From positions 1 to 64,000 of the forward strand of contig NZ_VKHQ01000001.1 of assembly GCF_009792795.1 (NCBI RefSeq): a stretch of 64,000 bases of DNA, in the 5' to 3' direction. Below, in pieces: positions 57,496-64,000 of this stretch. Numbering within the stretch: position 1 is the stretch's first letter; each line of letters starts with the position of its first letter. Source of the stretch: Cognatiluteimonas profundi. GTDB taxonomy: Bacteria > Pseudomonadota > Gammaproteobacteria > Xanthomonadales > Xanthomonadaceae. The notes below the pieces were generated by a model that had not been told where the DNA came from, made no database searches, and saw nothing but the letters and a program-made list of their open reading frames with translations. Both the position numbers and the translations under genes were made by a program.

Positions 57496-58932
57496 ATGCT
57501 CAGCCAGACATATCCGTACTACCTCGCCAACCGACCGGTTGCGGCCAACTGCGACCTCGCCGTCACCGACAAGTATTCGGGCGATGTCGCCACGCGCGTT
57601 GCCTTCGCCGACGCCGACGCCATGCGCGAAGCCATCGGCCGCGCCTCCGATGCGCGGGCGGCAATGGCCGCCTTCCCGCCCGACGCACGACGCGATGTCC
57701 TGGAACATTGCGTGCGACGTTTCGGCGAGCGCCAGGACGAGCTGGCGATGGCGTTGTGCATCGAGGCCGGCAAGCCGATCAAGGATGCGCGCGGCGAAGT
57801 GGCGCGACTGATCGACACCTTCCGCATTGCCGCCGGGGAAGCCACGCGCATCGATGGCGACGTGATCGAGCTGCAGGTCTCGCCGCGCACGCGCGGCTAC
57901 CGTGGAATGGTCAAGCGCGTGCCCGTCGGCGCGTGCGCGTTCATCACGCCGTTCAACTTTCCGCTCAACCTGGTGGCGCACAAGGTCGCGCCGGCGATCG
58001 CCGCGGGTTGCCCGTTCGTGCTCAAGCCGGCCGCCAAGACACCAATCGGTGCGCTCATCATCGGCGGGATCCTGTCGGAGACGGATCTGCCGGAAGGCGC
58101 GTTTTCCATCCTGCCGTGCTCCAACGACGATGCCGGCCTGCTGGTCGAGGACCCGCGCATCGCACTGCTGAGCTTCACCGGTGGCATGGTCGGCTGGGAG
58201 CTGAAAGCGCGCGCCGGCCGCAAGCGCGTCACCCTCGAACTCGGCGGCAATGCAGCATGCATCGTCGACGCCGACCCCGGGCAATCGCTCGATGCCATCG
58301 TCGCGCGGCTGGTCTCTGGCGCGTATTACCAGTCGGGGCAAAGCTGCATCAGCGTGCAGCGCATCCTCGCCCACGCGGACATCCATGCGCAGCTGTGCGA
58401 CAAGCTGCGGGCCGCCATCGCCGCGTTGCGCATGGGTGATCCGCGCGACGAAGACGTCTTCATCGGCCCGATGATCGACGTCGACGCGGCGACACGCGTT
58501 CAGGACTGGATCGATGCCGCCATCGCCGCCGGCGCCACGCTGCTGGCTGGCGGCAAGCGCGACGGCGCATTCGTCGCGCCGTCGCTGCTCGCCAACGTGC
58601 CGCGCGACTGCGACCTGTACCGCAAGGAAGCATTCGGTCCGGTGGCATGCATCGAATCCTTCGTCGACTTCGACGATGCGATCGCCCGCGTCAACGACAG
58701 CGATTTCGGGCTGCAGGCGGGCGTGTTCAGCGGAAGCCTCGCGCACGCCATGCGTGCATGGGACCGGCTGGAAGTCGGCGGCGTGATCGTCGGCGACGTG
58801 CCGAGCTTCCGCGTCGACAACATGCCCTATGGCGGCGTGAAGGGTTCCGGGATCGGACGCGAGGGAATCGCCAGCGCCATCGCCGACATGACCGAGCCCC
58901 GATTGCTGGTGATCCGCGATCGCCCGGATTGA
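57496..58932 (+). CDS. Aldehyde dehydrogenase (lactaldehyde/phosphonoacetaldehyde-type)
   Basis: A 478-residue NAD(P)-dependent dehydrogenase. CAFITPFNFPLNLVAHK, FTGGMVGWELK, the catalytic Glu in TLELGGNAACIV and Cys in YYQSGQSCISVQRI place it in the branch with lactaldehyde, phosphonoacetaldehyde and sulfolactaldehyde dehydrogenases. The true aldehyde is unknown. AAGGAGG lies 8 bases before the ATG. It stands alone after xseA and converges on the GGDEF-EAL gene. Confidence 0.88.
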   Translation: MLSQTYPYYLANRPVAANCDLAVTDKYSGDVATRVAFADADAMREAIGRASDARAAMAAFPPDARRDVLEHCVRRFGERQDELAMALCIEAGKPIKDARGEVARLIDTFRIAAGEATRIDGDVIELQVSPRTRGYRGMVKRVPVGACAFITPFNFPLNLVAHKVAPAIAAGCPFVLKPAAKTPIGALIIGGILSETDLPEGAFSILPCSNDDAGLLVEDPRIALLSFTGGMVGWELKARAGRKRVTLELGGNAACIVDADPGQSLDAIVARLVSGAYYQSGQSCISVQRILAHADIHAQLCDKLRAAIAALRMGDPRDEDVFIGPMIDVDAATRVQDWIDAAIAAGATLLAGGKRDGAFVAPSLLANVPRDCDLYRKEAFGPVACIESFVDFDDAIARVNDSDFGLQAGVFSGSLAHAMRAWDRLEVGGVIVGDVPSFRVDNMPYGGVKGSGIGREGIASAIADMTEPRLLVIRDRPD

Positions 58933-58947
58933 GCGCTGGCTGTCCCG

Positions 58948-61893
58948 TCAGGCCAGCGGAACCGTGCCCCAGGTCGCTTCTTCCTGCGGCTTGCCGAGCA
59001 GGTAGCCCTGGCCGAAAAGACATCCCAGCTCCATCAGCGTGTCGCGCTGGACGACCGTCTCGATGCCCTCGCCGATGGTGTCGATGCCCAGCGTCACGGC
59101 GAGCGCGAGGATGGCACGAACCAGCGCAAGGCTTTCGGCGCGCGTTTCCCCATCGAGACCGGCGACGAAGCTGCGATCGATCTTCAAGGCCTGGATCGGG
59201 AAGCGATGCAGGTAGGACAGCGCCGAGAAGCCGGTGCCGAAGTCGTCCAGCAATGCGAGTACGCCGCGCTCGCGCAACACGTTGAGCATGCGCAGCGCGC
59301 GCGGAGCGTCGTCGAGCAGCGCAACCTCCGTGATCTCGATGCGCAACCGCCGCGGGTCCGCGCCGGCGGAATCCAGCATCCCGAGCAGGCGTTCGGCGAA
59401 GTCGTCGGATCGGAAATGCTTGGGCGACACATTGATCGACACGTAGCCGTCGCCCGGCTGGCGCAGCCAGCCCATCACCCGTTCGTACAGCAGCCAGTCG
59501 ACCTGCTCGATCAGGCCGCTGTCCTCGCCGACGCCGACGAACTCGCCTGGCGGCAATGCGCCGTGGAGTTCGTGGTTCCAGCGCAACAGCGCCTCGTGGC
59601 CCATGATCTTTCCATCGGTCAGCCGCACGATCGGCTGGAAATGCGGCATGAACGCATCGCTCAGGATGGCGCGGCGCAGGTCGGCTTCCAGGTCGAGCAG
59701 GCGGATGGCGTGCGCGCGCATGGCCTCGTCGAACACCGCGCTGCGATCGCGGCCTTCCGCCTTCGCGCGGTACATGGCCGCATCGGCGTCGCGCAGGAGT
59801 TCCTCGCCCAGGCGGTAACGCGGTTGCCACAGCGCGATCCCGATGCTGGCCGAGGGAAACAACTCGCGCCCGCCAAGCCACAGTGGTTTCCCCAGCGACT
59901 CCAGGATGCGCGCGGCGAGGATCTCGCTTTCGCCGTCGCCTTCGAGCGTATCGACCAGGATCGCGAATTCGTCGCCGCCAAAGCGCGCGACCACGCCGCG
60001 TTCGCCCAGTGCGTCGGCAATGCGCCGTCCGACTTCCACGAGCATCTCGTCGCCGGCGGCATGGCCGATGCTGTCGTTGATGAGCTTGAAGCGATCCAGG
60101 TCCAGGAACAGCACGGCGAAGGAAGCGCCATCGAGCATGCGCGCCTGGCTGATCGCCTCGTCCAGGCGCTCCAGCAGCTGTGGCCGGTTGGGCAGGCCGG
60201 TCAGCGCATCGTGGCGCGCCTGGTGGGTCAGCCGCTGCTCGGCGCGCATGCGCTCGCCGATCTGGGCGCGCAGTTCGCGATTGGCGCCGGCCAGTTCCTG
60301 CGTGCGCGACTCGACGCGGAACTCCAGTTCCGAATGCGCGGCCTTCAGGTGTTCCTGCGTGCGTTTGCGCGCAAGCCCGCCACCGATGTGGTGGGCGACG
60401 AACGTCAGCAATTCCTGGTCGCGCGGGGTGAACATGATGTCGGATGTGTAGCTCTGCACCGCGATCGCACCCACGACCATGCTGTCGCGCACCAGCGGCA
60501 CGCCCAGCCAGCAATGCGCCAGCGCGCCATGGCTGCGCACGCTGCCGAAGGCCTCCAGGTCCGCGATCCGCGCGCGGTCCGCCAGCAGGGCTTCGCCGTT
60601 GTCGATGACGAATTCGGTCAGCCCGTTCGCACGTCGGCGCGTGATGCGGTTGGGATCGCGCTCATCCACCGAATAGGGGAACTCGATGTCCTCGCCGCTG
60701 GACGTCAGCAACGCGATGTAGAAGTTGCGCGCATACAGCAGCTCACCGACCAGGCCGTGCACGTCGGCATAGAAACGCTCCAGGCTGCCGGCGGTCACCG
60801 ACAGTTCGGTGATCTTGTACAGGGCGCGCTGCAGCCGCTCGGCACGCTTGCGCTCGACGATCTCGGCCTGCAGCACCAGGTTGGCCTGCTGCAATTCCAG
60901 CGTGCGCTCATCGACCCGGCGCTCGAGCTCGACCCGCGTGTGCTTGCGGTCCAGGGCCGTCTGGATGTGCTGGGCGACGTACTCCAGCAACGCCCGGTCC
61001 TCGTCGCTGTACAACCCGGGCCGGTCGTAGCTCTGGACGACGATTGCGCCGCTGACGCGACTGTCGCGTCGCATCGGAACGCCAAGCCAGTCAGCACTGT
61101 CCGGGCCGTGGCTCAGGTCGCCCTGCACGCCCAGTTCGCGACGCACCTGTGCAGATGGCCCCATCAGCGGCTCGCCGTAGTGCAGCAACGCCACCGTCAG
61201 ACTGTTGGTCAATTCGCCGATCGGGATCTCGACATCCGATTCGGCGACGTAGGGATCCAGCGCGTCGGCGAAATACAGGAAGCGCACCGATGCCCGCACC
61301 TCGTCGTAGACCACGATGAAGAAGTTCTCGGCGTACATGAGTCCGCCGACCACGTCGTGGATGCGGCCGAGCATGTCGCGCATTTCCAGCGCGGAGCCCG
61401 CCAGGTCGGCAATCTCGTACAGGGCCTGCTGCAGGCGCTGGGATTTCTGCAGCGACGCGACCCGGGCCTTGGCATGCGTGGATTCCAGGGTCGCGGCGAC
61501 CGTGCGCCGGGCCAGCGACAGCCAGTTCGAGCGCGCCGGTGGCGCCAACGGCTCGGCGAGCGTCGCGACAATGGCAATGCGGGTGTCGCCGGACTCCCAG
61601 GTCGAGTGGATCTCCGCGGCGGATGCGGCTGGCTGCCCGGCGTCCAGGCAGGTCTCCGCGTGGGCATGCAGCGGTTGGGAGGCGCCCATCGACGCCGACA
61701 CCCCGTCCCCGGCCGCGGCATTGCGCCAGCGCACGACGATCGTCGAGCCTTCCGGCAGGGTCGCCGCCAGCGCATCGGCGAGGCTGTGCGCGTCCGTGTC
61801 CGAACTGTCGGTATCGCCCGTCCCCACGGGCGCCTCATCGGTGGCCTCCGCGAAGCGGGCGCCGTGATGGGCAACAATCGTTCCCCTGCTCAT
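58948..61893 (-). CDS. GAF-GAF-GGDEF-EAL c-di-GMP turnover protein
   Basis: About 981 residues: an N-terminal region, GAF 1 (about 150-330), a coiled coil, GAF 2 (370-540), a coiled coil, GGDEF (580-745) and EAL (755-970). GGDEF is intact (ARFGGDEFAIL) and EAL is intact (GHEALLRWN, with the LDDFGTGFSAL loop), so both making and breaking of c-di-GMP are possible. Each GAF carries a matching WLGVPLVRDS or WLGVPMRRDS, pointing to internal duplication. Soluble; no membrane segment. Start at MSRGT, divergent from the sigma factor. Confidence 0.88.
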   Translation of the reverse strand: MSRGTIVAHHGARFAEATDEAPVGTGDTDSSDTDAHSLADALAATLPEGSTIVVRWRNAAAGDGVSASMGASQPLHAHAETCLDAGQPAASAAEIHSTWESGDTRIAIVATLAEPLAPPARSNWLSLARRTVAATLESTHAKARVASLQKSQRLQQALYEIADLAGSALEMRDMLGRIHDVVGGLMYAENFFIVVYDEVRASVRFLYFADALDPYVAESDVEIPIGELTNSLTVALLHYGEPLMGPSAQVRRELGVQGDLSHGPDSADWLGVPMRRDSRVSGAIVVQSYDRPGLYSDEDRALLEYVAQHIQTALDRKHTRVELERRVDERTLELQQANLVLQAEIVERKRAERLQRALYKITELSVTAGSLERFYADVHGLVGELLYARNFYIALLTSSGEDIEFPYSVDERDPNRITRRRANGLTEFVIDNGEALLADRARIADLEAFGSVRSHGALAHCWLGVPLVRDSMVVGAIAVQSYTSDIMFTPRDQELLTFVAHHIGGGLARKRTQEHLKAAHSELEFRVESRTQELAGANRELRAQIGERMRAEQRLTHQARHDALTGLPNRPQLLERLDEAISQARMLDGASFAVLFLDLDRFKLINDSIGHAAGDEMLVEVGRRIADALGERGVVARFGGDEFAILVDTLEGDGESEILAARILESLGKPLWLGGRELFPSASIGIALWQPRYRLGEELLRDADAAMYRAKAEGRDRSAVFDEAMRAHAIRLLDLEADLRRAILSDAFMPHFQPIVRLTDGKIMGHEALLRWNHELHGALPPGEFVGVGEDSGLIEQVDWLLYERVMGWLRQPGDGYVSINVSPKHFRSDDFAERLLGMLDSAGADPRRLRIEITEVALLDDAPRALRMLNVLRERGVLALLDDFGTGFSALSYLHRFPIQALKIDRSFVAGLDGETRAESLALVRAILALAVTLGIDTIGEGIETVVQRDTLMELGCLFGQGYLLGKPQEEATWGTVPLA

Positions 61894-62026
61894 GGGCCGC
61901 AGGATAGCGCGCACGGGCGGGGGTGCGGGGAGCCGGCTGCGGCGCGGGACTAGCGGGCGGCCAAACCAAGCGTCCCAAGGGCTGGCGGGCTTCACCCGGC
62001 CAGCCGTACCGCTTAACCTGCCAACG

Positions 62027-62620
62027 ATGGACACCTCCGTGGGCGACAGCACCCAGGCCAGCGATGAACGGCTGATGCTCGCCTGGGCAGCGGGCGACCT
62101 GCCGGCCTTCGAGCAGCTGTATGGACGCCACCGTGGAAGCCTGTACCGTTATCTGTTGCGCCAGCTGCGCAATCCGGCCGTCGCCGACGACGTGTTCCAG
62201 GATGTCTGGCAGCGCGTGATCATGGCGCGCGCGGACTGGAAGCCGGACGCCGCCTTCGCGACCTGGCTGTACCGGATCGCCCACAACCGGCTTGTCGATC
62301 ATTGGCGCGCGCAGCGTTACCGGCCGCCGGCCCCTTCCGATGGCGACGAGCGCACCGCGCGCATACCCGATCCCGACACGCCCGAACGCACACTGTCCGA
62401 ATTCGAACAACGGCGGGCCCTGCAACTGGCGCTTGACCAGTTGCCCAAGGACCAGCGCGAGGTGCTGTTGTTGCGCCTGGAACAGGAACTGACGCTGGAG
62501 GAAATCGGAATCGTCACTGGCGTGGGACGCGAAACCGTCAAGTCACGCCTGCGCTATGCGATGGACAAGCTGCGTGCGCGGCTGCCCGACTCCGCCCCCG
62601 ACACGATGCAGCACCAATGA
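62027..62620 (+). CDS. ECF-type RNA polymerase sigma factor
   Basis: A 197-residue sigma factor with region 2 (RLMLAWAAGDLPAFEQLYGR ... DVFQDVWQRV ... ATWLYRIAHNRLVDHWR) and region 4 (LALDQLPKDQREVLLLRLEQ ... EIGIVTGVGRETVKSRLRYA). The stop overlaps the start of a membrane protein gene (ATGA), the usual place of an anti-sigma factor. No autoregulated promoter could be recognised upstream. Confidence 0.93.
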   Translation: MDTSVGDSTQASDERLMLAWAAGDLPAFEQLYGRHRGSLYRYLLRQLRNPAVADDVFQDVWQRVIMARADWKPDAAFATWLYRIAHNRLVDHWRAQRYRPPAPSDGDERTARIPDPDTPERTLSEFEQRRALQLALDQLPKDQREVLLLRLEQELTLEEIGIVTGVGRETVKSRLRYAMDKLRARLPDSAPDTMQHQ

Positions 62621-63474
62621 CCAAGTCCCGCCTGACAGACCTGAGCCCCGAAGAGCGGACGCTGGCCGAGCAGCTCGCCCGTGTCGGTCCTCGCGCAGAG
62701 CCATCGCCGGCGCTGGACGCGCGCGTGATGGCGGCGGCCCGCGACGCATCGGACCGGGAACGCGAACCGTTGCGCAAGCATCGGCGCTGGCCGCTGGCTG
62801 TCGGCCTGGTCGCCTCGCTGGTGCTGGCGGTCGGCATCGCCTGGCGCGTGCGTCCATTGCCACCGAGCGGTTCGCCGGGTACGCCAGAGGTCGCAGGGCC
62901 CGTGTCCGCCAAGGGGCCCGCGCAGGCGCCACGGGAGTTCGCCACGCCAGCACCGGCCACTGGCGTGGCCGACACGGCGCCTGCCGTCGAAGCGGCAACC
63001 GAAGCCCGCTCGCCCAAGCCCGCCGCCGCCATTCGGGAAAAAGCCGCGGCGCCGACAGCCTCCGCGCCGGACATCGCACTCGACGTCCCGACCCCAGTCG
63101 AAGCACCCACGGCCCCGACGCCAGCGCCAGCGCCGCCGCCTCCGCCGGCACGGCCGGTGTCGCAGGCACAGCCGGCGCCCGCACCAGCCGCCAATGCCGC
63201 CATGGATGCGGCGCGGGTCCAGTCCGACGCTGGAAGCGACGAATCAGGAATGGCCGCCGAGGCCACGCCGGAGCCAGGTTCCAGCGACGAACCCATGGAC
63301 GCGATGCCACCGGCGACCGCGGACGCCCCCGGCGTACGCGACGCCTGGCTGCTCCGCATCCGCACGCTCATCGACAGCGGCGACATCGCCGGCGGACGTC
63401 GCAGCCTGCGCGCGTTCGCCGAACGCTATCCCGAATACCCCCTCCCGGAAGACCTGCGCGCCCTGTTGCGATGA
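62617..63474 (+). CDS. Putative anti-sigma/membrane partner, Pro/Ala-rich
   Basis: A 285-residue single-pass membrane protein. Residues 1-55 are cytoplasmic and charged, residues 58-76 form the membrane helix (WPLAVGLVASLVLAVGIAW), 80-215 is a Pro/Ala-rich periplasmic spacer with a run of prolines, and the last ~45 residues form a small domain (RDAWLLRIRTLIDSGDIAGG ... LRAFAERYPEYPLPEDL). Coupled to the sigma gene, so an anti-sigma role is likely but there is no recognisable zinc-binding HxxxCxxC motif. Confidence 0.7.
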   Translation: MTKSRLTDLSPEERTLAEQLARVGPRAEPSPALDARVMAAARDASDREREPLRKHRRWPLAVGLVASLVLAVGIAWRVRPLPPSGSPGTPEVAGPVSAKGPAQAPREFATPAPATGVADTAPAVEAATEARSPKPAAAIREKAAAPTASAPDIALDVPTPVEAPTAPTPAPAPPPPPARPVSQAQPAPAPAANAAMDAARVQSDAGSDESGMAAEATPEPGSSDEPMDAMPPATADAPGVRDAWLLRIRTLIDSGDIAGGRRSLRAFAERYPEYPLPEDLRALLR

Positions 63475-64000
63475 GCGACACCCTAGCGGCACCGGCCACG
63501 CACCTGCTCGAAGTTCGCCACAGCCGCTTCCTGGCGCAGGCCGCGCCGGCGGCATCGATCGATGCCGCGCTGGGGTTCATCGATCGGATGCGGCAAGCGG
63601 ACGCCTCGCACAACTGCTGGGCCTACCGGATTGGCGACCTGTACCGGTCCACCGATGACGGCGAGCCCGCGGGGACCTCGGGCCGGCCGATCCTGGCGGC
63701 GATCGACGGCCAGGGCCTCGACCAGGTGGTGGTACTGGTCAGTCGCTGGTTCGGCGGCATCAAGCTCGGCGCCGGCGGCCTGGTCCGCGCCTATGGCGGC
63801 GCGGCGGCCGAATGCCTGCGGACGGCTGAGCGCCAACCACTGACGATCCCTTGCGAACTGCTGTTGCGGGCCGGCTTCGACGACATCGGCGCGGTGCATG
63901 CGGCACTGCAGGCGCACGGCGCCACGCCCGTGGAAGAAACCTTCGACAGCGACGGACTGCGACTTCGCGTGACGCTCCCACGGCAAGCGATGGACCCGCT
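63471..64000 (+). CDS. yigZ: IMPACT/YigZ family protein (cut at window end)
   Basis: At least 176 residues; the 3' end lies outside the window. The IMPACT domain signature is visible: HNCWAYRIGD, STDDGEPAGTSGRPIL, and VVLVSRWFGGIKLGAGGLVRAYG. The ATG overlaps the stop of the previous gene (ATGA), making a sigma / membrane partner / yigZ operon. Bacterial role not established. Confidence 0.92.
   Translation, partial: MSDTLAAPATHLLEVRHSRFLAQAAPAASIDAALGFIDRMRQADASHNCWAYRIGDLYRSTDDGEPAGTSGRPILAAIDGQGLDQVVVLVSRWFGGIKLGAGGLVRAYGGAAAECLRTAERQPLTIPCELLLRAGFDDIGAVHAALQAHGATPVEETFDSDGLRLRVTLPRQAMDP

Noticed and set aside
59206..61953. A ~915-codon open frame opposite the GGDEF-EAL gene
   Set aside because: Same cause: composition shadow of a long GC-rich gene; no recognisable motif or ribosome site.

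Overview
The window is high-GC chromosomal DNA that looks like a member of the Xanthomonadaceae/Lysobacteraceae (Gammaproteobacteria). The strongest evidence is the arginine pathway: an N-acetylornithine carbamoyltransferase, a deacetylase of the kind that acts on N-acetylcitrulline in Xanthomonas, and a fused N-acetylglutamate synthase/kinase, in the Xanthomonas gene order. A FimX-type protein, a DksA with an extended Ala/Lys/Pro-rich N-terminus, and EF-P with Lys34 plus EpmB all fit this family. I see no prophage, insertion sequence or CRISPR array. No gene-free stretch exceeds about 260 bases.

Layout. 1-4000: an SDR dehydrogenase, a small membrane protein coupled to EfpL (YeiP), a Nudix hydrolase and an amino acid permease. 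4078-5965: overlapping methionine-salvage genes mtnB-mtnD-mtnC. 5999-9330 (minus): hisS coupled to an unusually long histidine-ammonia-lyase-like gene. 9452-9528: tRNA-Pro. 9543-17312 (minus): arginine operon (argF', argG, argE', argB fusion, GNAT, argC, argH) preceded by an Arg-rich short ORF and a terminator hairpin, a candidate attenuator. 17353-20978: a YcfJ-like envelope protein, then cysS-sufE-MFS exporter. 21084-24642: Cys-less DksA-like protein, yidD, pyrC and an M23 peptidase, followed by a patch of degenerate repeats. 24882-29979 (minus): folE2, a squalene-synthase-like protein, gph, ubiG, an MTA/SAH deaminase and efp. 30072-41537: epmB, fimX, htpX, gluQ, a PHA group (phaB-phaR-second reductase, no synthase), an M48 lipoprotease-like gene, an FGE-domain lipoprotein and rnd. 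41550-41625: tRNA-Ala.

41790-49044 is the most interesting block: two universal stress proteins, a Pat-like acetyltransferase, a triple-BON protein, an L,D-transpeptidase, a flavodoxin, an Hsp20 chaperone and a PCM/erythromycin-esterase fusion. Five near-perfect FNR/Anr-type palindromes (TTGAY-N4-RTCAA) sit upstream of six transcription units there, each 60-95 bases before a start codon. This is best read as an oxygen- or NO-responsive stress/dormancy regulon packed into one locus.

49267-64000: tRNA-Arg, an AASADH-type aldehyde dehydrogenase, pyrD, murB, an EamA transporter, a PAP2 phosphatase, ispG, xseA, a second aldehyde dehydrogenase, a GAF-GAF-GGDEF-EAL protein, an ECF sigma factor with a membrane partner, and a truncated IMPACT/YigZ gene at the edge.
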